Positions 1-9,815 of a stretch of DNA of 64,000 nt are shown piece by piece. The DNA is from Stomorhina lunata. Its lineage: Eukaryota > Arthropoda > Insecta > Diptera > Rhiniidae. The DNA is taken from positions 119,643,564 through 119,707,563 of the forward strand of contig OW121741.1 in assembly GCA_933228675.1 (NCBI GenBank). The letters are read 5' to 3'. Position 1 is the first letter of the stretch. Each line of letters starts with the position of its first letter. A program made the position numbers and the translations under genes. The notes beneath the pieces are model-generated. The model had not been told where the DNA came from and searched no databases. It saw nothing but the letters and a program-made list of their open reading frames with translations.

Positions 1-660
1 TATTAAAATAGAATGAGAAAACATAAATTAAAAGAAATTTTTTGGAAATAAACTTGAAACTTGAATTAGAAATTTTTAAAAAAAATTTCCTATAAAAATA
101 AGAAATTTTTGAAAAATTTCCTATAAAAATAAGAAATTTTTGAAAAATTTCCAATAAGAATAAATATAAAAATAAGAAATTAAAAAAAAAAATTTCCTAT
201 AAAAATAAGAAAATTTTCTATAAAAATAAAAAATGTTTAAAAAAATTCCTATAAAAATTAAACATTTTTTTAAAAACTTCCTATAAAAATAAGAAAATTT
301 TGAAAACTTTCCTATAAAAATAAGAAATTATTGAAAATTATTCTTTAGAAATAAGAAATTTTGAAAAATTTCCCACAAAAATAAGAGATTTTTTAAAAAT
401 TTCCTATAAAAATAAAAATTTTTAAACAATTTTCTATAAAAATTCAAATTTTTGAAACATTTTCTATAAAAATATGAAATTTTTGAAAAATTTCCTAAAA
501 AAACAAGAAATTTTTGAAAAATTTCCTAAAAAATAAAAAAATTTTCAAAAATTTCCTATAAAAATAAAAAATTTTCTTTAAAAATATGAAGTGTTTTTAT
601 AAAAATAATTATTTAAAAAAAAATATAACATTTTAAAAGATTTTTAAGAAAAAAATTTTA
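1..660 (+). repeat. A-type 31-bp tandem array, forward orientation
   Basis: Degenerate tandem repeats of a 31-bp monomer whose core reads GAAATTTTTGAAAAATTTCC followed by TATAAAAATAA. The core is an odd palindrome: GAAATTTTT and AAAAATTTC flank a single base. The array is cut by the window start and decays toward 660. The same monomer in the opposite orientation fills about 6.61-8.26 kb. No coding potential is seen. Confidence 0.9.
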
Positions 661-1337
661 AAAAATTTCTCTAACTGAAGATTTACCTAAAATAATACCC
701 ACAAAAAGCCTTTGTGTTGCCTGCATATTAAATTCTTATCGATTTAATCATTAAATATCATGTCTTTTTTATGAAAATTGTTTGTAATAAATATTATGTT
801 TATATAACAAAAAAAAAACGTCTTGGGGGAAAAAGAACAAAATTTATGAGCATTTTTTTATAACTTAAATTACTTTACAGTTGATTAAGCTAAAAGCACC
901 TAAAAATACAAAACCCAAGAAATAAAGATGATGGTATTATTACACCTGATTAGAAAACTTTCAGCTCCCATTCATCGAATGGAGGAGTGAGTACCTGTTT
1001 TATGGCTTAATTTTAAACCGTAAAATTTTTATTTAATTACTTATTTTTTCTTGTTGGCTAAAAAGTTTTTCGAAAACCTAGAATCTATTTTTAATACCAA
1101 GACAAATTAGACTTTAATTTAACATTTTATTTATGTATTATTTTATGGCCGCTTTTTTATGTCTTTATATCTATGGAAATTTAAATTAACAATAATTATG
1201 TTTTTGGTAGGAAAATCTACTCTAGTGACTAATACAAATTTTGAGTTTTACCTTCTTTTCGTGATTAAGCCATAAAATTAACTCTCTTGTTAAATGCCCC
1301 CACTAATGTCTGTTAAGGGTCATTTGATAATAAACAC
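661..1337. other. AT-rich spacer without gene
   Basis: Non-array AT-rich DNA between the A array and the Transib insertion. I see no ORF or RNA gene. A small perfect hairpin, CCATTC-ATC-GAATGG, lies near 968-982. With 6438-6610 it forms the pre-insertion spacer, about 0.85 kb, between two inversely oriented A arrays. Confidence 0.6.
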
Positions 1338-1342
1338 CTACA
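1338..1342. repeat. Target site duplication of Transib, left copy
   Basis: CTACA immediately precedes the CACAGTGG terminus and is repeated exactly after the other terminus at 6433-6437. Transib elements characteristically make 5-bp duplications, so this fixes both element ends. Confidence 0.9.
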
Positions 1343-1349
1343 CACAGTG
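1343..1349 (+). promoter_or_regulatory. RSS-like terminal heptamer, left
   Basis: CACAGTG is the outermost sequence of the element and is identical to the consensus heptamer of vertebrate recombination signal sequences. An identical heptamer closes the right end at 6426-6432. I see no clear nonamer at a 12- or 23-bp spacing. After the heptamer both ends read GTTTACGGACGC and then a T-run. Confidence 0.8.
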
Positions 1350-2734
1350 GTTTACGGACGCTTTTTTTTGGAAATAATTCTTTAACTTTTGAACGACTGG
1401 AGATATTTGAATGAAATTTGACATGGTGATAGTCAAGGAGTATTCGAGTTGGTTTTTAAAAGCACTGGTCCATGAGGGGTCGGGAGAGTGATTGATGGAC
1501 CTTCAAAGTTGGTCACCTCGGGTGTTCGACTTTTTTAAAAATTCGCCAAAAATCCATTTATGTATGGATTGAAAAGAAATTTTAAACTTAAGTTGTCCTT
1601 GAGAAGATCTACAAAAAATACGCTTAAATGTGTAGGTTATCTCCTTTGGATTTCGAGATATTTGGGTAAAAAGGAATTTTTAGGTTGATTTTTTACCTCT
1701 TTTTTTAAGCTTTTTTTGATCTGGTGGACGCATCTGAGGACCAAAAATTTTTTAAGAATATTCTTTAAATTTGTAATAAAATTCTGAATAATTTTTGTGC
1801 AAGTTAGTTATAGAAATCTTCTTTTGTTTAAAAGTTAAAAATATTCAAAGTTGAAACTTACAAAAAATTTCGCTTTTTTTTTAGTTTTTCCCCAAAAGAT
1901 AGCTATATTTTTTCACTAATAAAAAAATATTTTCTTAAGAAACATAAAAAGATTTTTAAAGTTTTTAAAAGAAAACATAATGAGAATGCGTATAAAACAA
2001 ATTTCTTGCTAATTGGACTTTTGGTCCTCGCACATGTCCTCTCCAAAAAATGGCAATTTGTAAAAAAAAAAATTAGTTTAAACAAAAATTTCTCAAAAGG
2101 CAAAGCACCGATTTGAAAAAAATTATAATGTTCATATTTTCCAATATATCTGTTATTGATTAGAAAAGTTTTTTCTGAAACGCGCTGCAAATAGAGACAG
2201 TGTTGCCATATTTGTAAAAAAAAACTCATTTTTTGAAACACCTTTTTCCCCAGTTGGGAATTGGGGAATTTTTAAGTTAAAATTGGGAATTTTTTTTAGT
2301 CTATTGCTTTTACATCTTATTGGTCTACATTACTACAAAATTTCATTGTAATATCTTTATCCATGTCATTTCCACAGAATATCAAAGATTAAAAATATTT
2401 TCCTTAAAAAAGCAGAAAAACAATTTTTTTTTGTTTTACGATACAAAGTGTAAAAAAAGTAACGCACTTAAAAAAAACTTTTACTTAGTGCTAATCTCCT
2501 AGTCTTTCCCGATCTAATGATACTAAACATGTATATAAAGCATTAATACCGAGTCTTAAAAAACTCTGAAAACTTTGGCCCCCGTAGCATTTTTACACTG
2601 TTTATTTAAATATAAGTGATGAATTTGTGCATATAAAATTAATAATCATACTCAAATATTTCACTATAAGATGACAATGATCCTTCGATAACAAACAAAT
2701 ATTTTTTTATTTTTTTAAAGAAAATATCATGAGG
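1343..2734 (+). repeat. Transib left terminal inverted repeat (~1.39 kb)
   Basis: Reading inward from 1343, this arm matches the reverse complement of 5016-6432. Differences seen are scattered substitutions (for example GGTGATAG against GGTGGTAG near the end), homopolymer length changes and one ~20-bp indel near the inner edge at about 2707. The inner boundary is approximate. Small ORFs at 1903-2241 and 2320-2502 have mirror versions in the other arm, are low-complexity and are not likely genes. Confidence 0.88.
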
Positions 2735-2865
2735 ATTTATGAAATATCAAAATGTAAATAATTTGTACTTATATTAAAAGGTGAAATACATTTTATTGAA
2801 GTATTTGTAGTTAAAGTTTAAACTTACAGTTTTTATTACATATTTATATAAAAGTAGTTATTTAC
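2735..2865. other. Unique segment downstream of the transposase ORF
   Basis: Short AT-rich stretch between the inner end of the left arm and the stop codon of the transposase. It would be the 3' untranslated region and contains AT-rich A-tract sequence, but I cannot name a specific polyadenylation site. Confidence 0.4.
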
Positions 2866-4461
2866 TTAATTTTTATTTTCAGTAAAATAATCAGTACAAT
2901 CTATTATATCAAGAACCTCTTCCAGGTGTTCGTTTTCAGAAGTTTTTGTATAACTGCTCCACCATTTCTTTCTTATCGTTGATAGAGCAGGATCAGAAGA
3001 CAACAAGAGATAATTTATTAGATCCTGATTTTGCGATTTTCTTGAGCATTTTCTGGTATTAAATAGTTGGATATACTTGAAATCTGAATTCCGCGCTTCC
3101 TGGGCCTCTTCTGTCAGTTCACCAAGTGGGAGAAGATTTGATTCAATTATTTCACGACCATGTTGAAGGACTTTATGAACTGTTGGTGTAATTTCTTTCC
3201 AGTGATACAAATGTCGTATACGAGTTAACGCGTTGAGGGCATAGCAATGAAATTTTTCAGCATTTATTTGATATTTGCTATTTATTGCCGATAATATTAC
3301 GTAACATTTACCATCTATCATTGTCAATTGAAGCTCAAAATTTACATTAATCAAATATCCATGTATGTCTATGCAGACTGGACTCAAATTGTCTATTGAA
3401 TATTTGATATCATCAACCCAATTTTTTGTGCTTGCTGCATTTTCTTTTAAATATTCGAATCTGATCGGTCTGCAAAATGCCTTTGATCCTGGAGATGTGT
3501 TAACCCACACATATTCAGTACGCTCTTTTGATGTGGATGGTTCAGAACGATTCTTTCTTAATCTTAGTGGTACTAGGGATGCCATAAAAACGCTTCTGTA
3601 GTCATTTGTGTTCTGATGAGATGTTGATTGTTTGTATTCCGGTAATCCAGATAAACCGTCACATCCCCATTTACATATTAAAGTTAAGTCCTTGTTGTCA
3701 AGTTTCTTGGCTTCTTCTTCAGACAATGTAGTAGATATCAGCCTTGATGCCGTATTTTCCAATAATTTTGATAAATCCACAGATGCACTTTCGTCTCCTA
3801 TCACGTTTGTTGGTATTAAGTTTTTTTTGGTTTTTAATAACGCATTATATCCTGGTAAAATTGAGTGTCCTTTGTCTCGTAATGCCTTACAGAGTTTAAT
3901 ATATTTATTTTTACTCAATTTCAACTCGAGCATAAGAGCAAGTGCTTCTTCCTCCGAAAATTCTGATTGAGAAGAAGGAGTTGGTATACTCTTAATAATT
4001 CGCTTAAGACGTTTAGGAGAAGCCTCTGGGAGAATATCTGCTATTTGTTTAGCTTCAGCTGGTTGATTATTTCGTTTGAGCACTTCCTTAAAGGAATCTT
4101 TGATTTCAGTATCCGAATGAGTAGAAAGAACTTCGGATAATCGCATCTTTTTAGATCTTTCTCCGAGATCATCATAGTTTTTTAGAGGGGCTCCAGCACC
4201 AGAAGTTTTAAGCTCAATTGAGTCCTTCAGCCAGTCTTTAAATTTAGATTCAAATCTTTTTAAACAGTAATTAACCGACTTAATTTTAAGTTCAAATAAC
4301 TTTACAAATTTTACGACTTTGTCTTCCTCACTATTGAGAATCATGGAGTTAGTTTGACTTTTAGCATATCGCATGATTATTTTAATTTTTTCTGCTCTCG
4401 AACTGCTTGGTTGTTCAAAAAGAATATCGCACAACACTTTAAATTCCAATGTTATAGCCAT
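2866..4461 (-). CDS. Transib transposase (RAG1-core related), apparently internally shortened
   Basis: The 531-residue ORF should bind the element ends and cut and join DNA with a DDE active site. Visible family marks: a Lys-rich GAGAPLKNYDDLGERSKK region (residues 88-105); the first catalytic Asp, D268, in KWGCDGLSGLPEYKQ; the second, D383, in MIDGK; a His pair H429/H434 in TVHKVLQHG, matching the RAG1 zinc-binding His pair; and the catalytic Glu (probably E455) in EEAQEARNSDFK, followed by TRKCSR and SSDP. Only 72 residues separate D383 from E455, against about 254 in vertebrate RAG1. No CxxC pair is present anywhere, so the Cys half of the zinc site is missing. The likely in-frame loss is near residue 398 (about 3255-3285). 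The frame is otherwise open. Starting at 4461 is supported by context ATCATGG; a possible 66-nt 5'UTR intron (4472-4537) has CAG/GTATAT and TTAACAG/T borders. Confidence 0.85.
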   Translation of the reverse strand: MAITLEFKVLCDILFEQPSSSRAEKIKIIMRYAKSQTNSMILNSEEDKVVKFVKLFELKIKSVNYCLKRFESKFKDWLKDSIELKTSGAGAPLKNYDDLGERSKKMRLSEVLSTHSDTEIKDSFKEVLKRNNQPAEAKQIADILPEASPKRLKRIIKSIPTPSSQSEFSEEEALALMLELKLSKNKYIKLCKALRDKGHSILPGYNALLKTKKNLIPTNVIGDESASVDLSKLLENTASRLISTTLSEEEAKKLDNKDLTLICKWGCDGLSGLPEYKQSTSHQNTNDYRSVFMASLVPLRLRKNRSEPSTSKERTEYVWVNTSPGSKAFCRPIRFEYLKENAASTKNWVDDIKYSIDNLSPVCIDIHGYLINVNFELQLTMIDGKCYVILSAINSKYQINAEKFHCYALNALTRIRHLYHWKEITPTVHKVLQHGREIIESNLLPLGELTEEAQEARNSDFKYIQLFNTRKCSRKSQNQDLINYLLLSSDPALSTIRKKWWSSYTKTSENEHLEEVLDIIDCTDYFTENKN

Positions 4462-5015
4462 GATGTTTTAACTGTTAATAGCAGTTACATTTAAAACTTT
4501 CTTTTTTATATTAAAAAAAAACATTTTTTATATATACCTGTATCCAAAGAATAATAAAGAAATCAATGAATTAATGTATTTTTTACCTCTAAAAATAGGT
4601 GCATATATAACTCAACCAATATGTGCGTCTCGTAAAACCTACCTGTATGGAGGTGAGTAACCATATCCTTTCTGACCATTATGAAAAACCCAAGTTGTAA
4701 CAATTTTTACCTATTGCATTAACTTTCACATTAAAAAACATTTTATAACCTTAACATAATTTTGCAATTTTTTCAAATACACCAATTTTAAATACCGGAA
4801 AAATGCCTTTAAATCTTATTTTAAATAAATTGTCACACTGTTACTATAAAAGTACTCTTCTAATTAAACTTTTGCTACAAATTATGGATATATTACCTTT
4901 ACACTGTTATCAAAATCGGTGCCTTACTCGTACTTACTTATTTAGAATCTTTTACTAAAATTTTATTTTTTAGCTTGGAACAAAAGGCAAAATCGAATAA
5001 AATTTTTTTAAGTCA
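4462..5015. other. Unique region upstream of transposase
   Basis: AT-rich sequence between the transposase start and the inner end of the right arm. On the minus strand it carries plausible splice sites (CAG/GTATAT at 4537 with TTAACAG at 4472; a second CAG/GTAGGT near 4642), so an upstream untranslated exon is possible. I found no additional coding exon: the one short ATG frame tested stops quickly. Confidence 0.4.
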
Positions 5016-6432
5016 TTCTTATAATGTTTTCTTTAAAAAAATAAAAAACTATTTATATCTTTTTGAAGAAAATATTTGTTTATTAGCGAAGGATCATTGT
5101 CATCTTAAAAATAGTGAAATATTTGAGTATGATAATTAACTTTATATGCACAAATTCATCACTTATATTTAAATAAACAGTGTAAAAATGCTACGGGGGC
5201 CAAAGTTTTCAGAGTTTTTTAAGACTCGGTATTAATGCTTTATATACATGTTTAGTATCATTAGATCGGGAAAGACTAGGAGATTAGCACTAAGTAAAAG
5301 TTTTTTTTTAAGTGCGTTACTTTTTTTACACTTTGTATCGTAAAACAAAAAAAATTGTTTTTCTGCTTTTTTAAGGAAAATATTTTTAATCTTTGATATT
5401 CTGTGGAAATGACATGGATAAAGATATTACAATGAAATTTTGTAGTAATGTAGACCAATAAGATGTAAAAGCAATAGACTAAAAAAAATTCCCAATTTTA
5501 ACTTAAAAATTCCCCAATTCCCAACTGGGGAAAAAGGTGTTTCAAAAAATGAGTTTTTTTACAAATATGGCAACACTGTCTCTATTTGCAGCGCGTTTCA
5601 GAAAAAACTTTTCTAATCAATAACAGATATATTGGAAAATATGAACATTATAATTTTTTTCAAATCGGTGCTTTGCCTTTTGAGAAATTTTTGTTTAAAC
5701 TAATTTTTTTTTTTACAAATTGCCATTTTTTGGAGAGGACATGTGCGAGGACCAAAAGTCCAATTAGCAAGAAATTTGTTTTATACGCATTCTCATTATG
5801 TTTTCTTTTAAAAACTTTAAAAATCTTTTTATGTTTCTTAAGAAAATATTTTTTTATTAGTGAAAAAATATAGCTATCTTTTGGGGAAAAACTAAAAAAA
5901 AGCGAAATTTTTTGTAAGTTTCAACTTTGAATATTTTTAACTTTTAAACAAAAGAAGATTTCTATAACTAACTTGCACAAAAATTATTCAGAATTTTATT
6001 ACAAATTTAAAGAATATTCTTAAAAAATTTTTGGTCCTCAGATGCGTCCACCAGATCAAAAAAAGCTTAAAAAAAGAGGTAAAAAATCAACCTAAAAATT
6101 CCTTTTTACCCAAATATCTCGAAATCCAAAGGAGATAACCTACACATTTAAGCGTATTTTTTGTAGATCTTCTCAAGGACAACTTAAGTTTAAAATTTCT
6201 TTTCAATCCATACATAAATGGATTTTTGGCGAATTTTTAAAAAAATCGAACACCCGAGGTGACCAACTTTGAAGGTCCATCAATCACTCTCCCGACCCCT
6301 CATGGACCAGTGCTTTTAAAAACCAATTCAAATACTCCTTGACTACCACCATGTCAAATTTCATTCAAATATCTCCAGTCGTTCAAAAGTTACAGAATTA
6401 TTTCCAAAAAAAAGCGTCCGTAAACCACTGTG
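5016..6432 (-). repeat. Transib right terminal inverted repeat (~1.42 kb)
   Basis: Reverse complement of the left arm, ending CCACTGTG at 6432. It carries an extra ~20 bp near its inner edge relative to the left arm. Its ORFs at 5276-5458 and 5586-5873 mirror those of the left arm and are treated as non-coding. Confidence 0.88.
6426..6432 (-). promoter_or_regulatory. RSS-like terminal heptamer, right
   Basis: CACTGTG on the plus strand, so CACAGTG read inward from the right end. It is identical to the left heptamer and its inner neighbour sequence is also the same, so the ends show no 12/23 asymmetry. Confidence 0.8.
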
Positions 6433-6437
6433 CTACA
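6433..6437. repeat. Target site duplication of Transib, right copy
   Basis: CTACA directly after the right terminus, an exact copy of 1338-1342. Confidence 0.9.
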
Positions 6438-6609
6438 TTTGAAAATAATTGGAATGGCCAAGAATAGAGTGTAATTAAAAAAAGAAAACTTTGTTTAAAG
6501 GAGCCTAATTAATTCAATTGGTAATTGAGTTAAAGAAACTTTGGAAACAAAATTAAATATTTTGTGGGAATTTCTCAAAAACTTTTCGTCTATAGACGTA
6601 GTAGTTTTC

Positions 6610-8262
6610 TTATTCTTTTAGGAAATTTTTCAAAAATTTCTTATTTTTATAGAAAATTTTTCAAAAATTTCTTATTTTTATAGAAAATTTTCCAAAAATT
6701 TTGTTTAGGAAATTTTTTAAAAATCCTTATTTTTATAGGAAATTTTAAGCATTTTTTTTATTTTTATAGGAAAATTTTAAAATTTTTTTTATTTTTATGG
6801 GAAATCTTTCAAAACTTTCTTATTTTTATAAGAAATTTTTCAAAAATTTTCAAAAATTTCTTACTTTTAAAGGAAATTTTTTAAAAATTTCATATTTTTT
6901 TAGGAAATTTTTCAAAAATTTCCTATTTTTTTCTATCAAATTTTTCAAAAATTTCCTATAGTTTTAGGAAATTTTTCAAAAATTTCCTATATTTTTAGGA
7001 ATTTTTTCAAAAATTTTCTATTTTTTTAGGAAATTTTCAAAAATTTCCTATTTTTTAGGAAATTTTTCAAAAATTTCCTATTTTTTTAGGAAATTTTTCC
7101 AAAATTTCCTATTTTTTAGGAAATTTTTCAAAAATTTCCTATTTTTAAGGAAATTTTTCAAAAATTTCCTATTTTTTAGGAAATTTTTCAAAAATTTCCT
7201 ATTTTTTTAAGAAATTTTTCAAAAATTTCCTATTTTATTTAGGAAATTTTTAAAAAATTTCCTATTTTTTTTAGGAAATTTTTCAAAAATTTCCTATTTT
7301 TTTTAGGAAATTTTTCAAAAATTTCCTATTTTTTTTAGGAAATTTTTCAAAAATTTCCTATTTTTTTTAGGAAATTTTTCAAAAATTTCCTATTTTTTAG
7401 GAAATTTTTCAAAACTTTGTTATTCTTATAGGAAATTAAAATTTTTTTTTTTATTTTTATAGGAAATTTTTGAAAAATTTCTTATTTTTATAAGAAAATT
7501 TTCAAAATTTCTATTTTTTTAGGAAATTTTTCAAACATGGATTTAGGATAATTTCTTAATAATTCTTGAAAAACTTTCCATTTTTAAAGGAAATTTTATA
7601 AAAAATTCTTATTTTTTATAAGAAAATTTTCAAAAATTTCTTCTTTTTAGGAAATTTTTTAAAAATCTCTTATTTTTTAAGAAAATTTTCAAAAATTTTT
7701 TTATTTTTATAGGAAATTGTTCAAAAAGTTCTCAGTTTGATAGGAAATTTTTCAAAAATTTCTCATTTTTGTAGGAAATTTTTCAAAAATTTCTTTCTTG
7801 TATAAGAAATTTTGCAAAAATTTCTTATTTTATACGAATTTTTTCAAAGATTTCTTATTTTTATTGAAAATTTTTGAAAAAAATTTTGTTTCTATAGGAA
7901 ATTTTTCAAAAATTTCCTATTTTTATAGGAAATTTTTCAAAAATTTCTTATTTTTATAGGAAATTTTTCAAAAATTTCCTATTTTTATAGGAAAGTTTTC
8001 AAAAATTTCCTATTTTTATAGGAAATTTTTGAAAAATTTCTTTTTTTATAGGAAATTTTTAAAAAAATTTTTATTTTTATAGGAAATTTCTTATTTACAT
8101 AGGAAATTTCTTAAAAATTTCTTATTTTTATTGGAAATATTTCAAAAATATTTTATTTTTATTGGAAATTTTTAAAAAATTTGTTATTTTTGTTGGAAAA
8201 TTTTAAAAAATTTCTTATTGTTTATTTCATATTTTTATAGGAAATTTTTCAAAAAATTTTTA
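6610..8262 (-). repeat. A-type 31-bp tandem array, reverse orientation
   Basis: About 50 imperfect copies of GGAAATTTTTCAAAAATTTC followed by TTATTTTTATA. This is the reverse complement of the array at 1-660. In the middle (about 6.95-7.40 kb) the monomer shortens to roughly 27-29 bp by reduction of the T-rich linker, showing local homogenisation. Non-coding. Confidence 0.93.
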
Positions 8263-9800
8263 ATAAAATATTCTTTGCAAGCCTCAGCCTTAACTTATCT
8301 GACTTTTCTTAGTTAATTACAGCCCCACATCTGCCTTAAATATTGTATAATGCATAAAATATGTTAAGTATCTTTATAGCACACTTTAATGAATGTTCCT
8401 TTAACTAAGTACTACTACTATGTATAAATGACACTTAACTCACTCCCCTAGCAACATGTTGCAACACGCAATCAAAAATCATTGTGTGAATTTATAGCAT
8501 TTCCATGCTAGCACCACATTCATCTTAGAGTCATAAAAAACAGACCTGGTGGTTTCATCAGAAACTTTAGCAGCATCAGAAAATGATTAAAGCGAGCATT
8601 TTGTTAAAATAACATATGGCATCTTGCTGTTTATAATCATATCACAATACAATTATGCAGTCATACTAGAACAGCAGCAGCAACACTGGTGGTAGTGCAA
8701 CTGAACAATACAGGCATCATGCAACTTCAACACAGTTTAGTTGATGATGCTCAAATTCAAAATAACAGAATATATCAAGTTTGCTATTTTTAGCATAAAT
8801 AATAGTGGTACTCATGATCAAATGCAAAACTTTGCAAATTTGTCAATGATTTTTTATTATGCAAACTTTTTTTCATTATATTTTTATGAAATCTTTTTGG
8901 AACTAAATTTTATGAATTTTCATTATCCTATCACTTTTAACTTTATTATACATAATTACTCAATAACCTTTAAATAACACTGAAATATAAGTATTTATGT
9001 TAATTTATATTAATTTATTCTTTTAACTTTAGGCTTAAGATTTTTGCTTGAGCTCACACTATTTACAAAAATTAATTTAATTTACAATATTTTACAAAAA
9101 CCCTTATTGAATTATGTTAATCGGATTCACATTTATTTATGATTACGATGATAGTGATGATGCTTCTGCTGACATTGCTCTCCGTCCGTCCCTACAATTC
9201 ATATTTTGTAAGTATCCAGCCGAAAAAAATATTGCCTTTGCTGACAACATTTCATGTGTAAGTGTAAATTTGTTTATGTGGAATTAATTTTTTTCCTCAA
9301 TATAATTAATATGTAACCGAATATTAAAGGTTTAAAGCGATTAAAATTGACCAGAGTATGCCAACAGGAATGATGTGAAGTGTACAGTAAATGAACAAAG
9401 TTTCATTAAAAATCAACAGAATTTTAAACAAAAGATGATTGAAATGCAAATGGATGGAAATTTTTAAGCGAAATGACCTAAATTTTTGTTTTGCTGTCAA
9501 AATTTTTTTTCCGCATTTTGCAAAATTTTATGTTTACTTTAACTTGGGGAAGTCTAAGGTTTACAATATCTTGGCCTTGAATAAATTTAACCATCTAGTT
9601 CTTGTTTTGTGACTCATTTATATTTATGACAAAAAGTCCATGATCATTAATATAAACTATGAAATATGTCATCTTTATTTAGTGGACACACCTAAAACAA
9701 TGGCTTTGTTTTCACATTAAATTAAAATTTTTCATAAACATCACAGACTGTTTCAAATTTCGCAGCTGAAAATTAAAAATATAAAAATATTAAGGGTACT
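8263..9800. other. Non-array AT-rich DNA, no gene seen
   Basis: More complex sequence than the arrays, with short CAGCAG and CATCAT-like runs around 8.55-8.75 kb and a CCGTCCGTCC motif near 9182. The ORF at 8741-8977 is AT-driven and resembles no protein I know. An exact GCAACATGTTGC palindrome lies at 8451-8462. Confidence 0.5.
8451..8462. repeat. Dispersed 12-bp palindrome GCAACATGTTGC
   Basis: An exact self-complementary 12-mer that I find at seven further places: 20694-20705, 30628-30639, 30701-30712, 38215-38226, 38539-38550, 63157-63168 and 63344-63355. A one-mismatch copy is at 24543-24554. Most copies lie just outside the short-monomer arrays or in the ATGTTGC-rich regions. It equals two inverted ATGTTGC units sharing their centre. 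Confidence 0.85.
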
Positions 9801-9815
9801 CACGAGTGGAAAATA

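Larger units (their letters stand above)
1343..6432 (-). mobile_element. Transib DNA transposon with long terminal inverted repeats
   Basis: A 5,090-bp element bounded by CACAGTGG at 1343 and its reverse complement CCACTGTG ending at 6432, flanked by a CTACA duplication. The two ends are inverted copies of each other for about 1.4 kb. The centre carries a single ORF on the minus strand with Transib/RAG1-type catalytic motifs. Transib transposons cut and paste through a DDE transposase related to the RAG1 core, and their terminal heptamer resembles the V(D)J recombination signal. The arms look nearly identical, suggesting a recent insertion or arm homogenisation. The insertion lies in the spacer between two inversely oriented A arrays. 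The transposase seems internally deleted, so this copy is probably non-autonomous. Confidence 0.92.

Noticed and set aside
1903..2502. ORFs in the left Transib arm (112 and 60 codons), mirrored at 5276-5873
   Set aside because: They are AT-driven, lack motifs and exist in both arms only because the arms are inverted copies. Length differs between arms through homopolymer changes.
1343..6432. Segmental inverted duplication or simple palindrome instead of a transposon
   Set aside because: The exact 5-bp duplication, defined CACAGTG tips and central Transib-type transposase are better explained by transposition.
6610..8262. Array considered as a CRISPR-like repeat
   Set aside because: Monomers are directly adjacent, AT-rich and degenerate, with no unique spacers.
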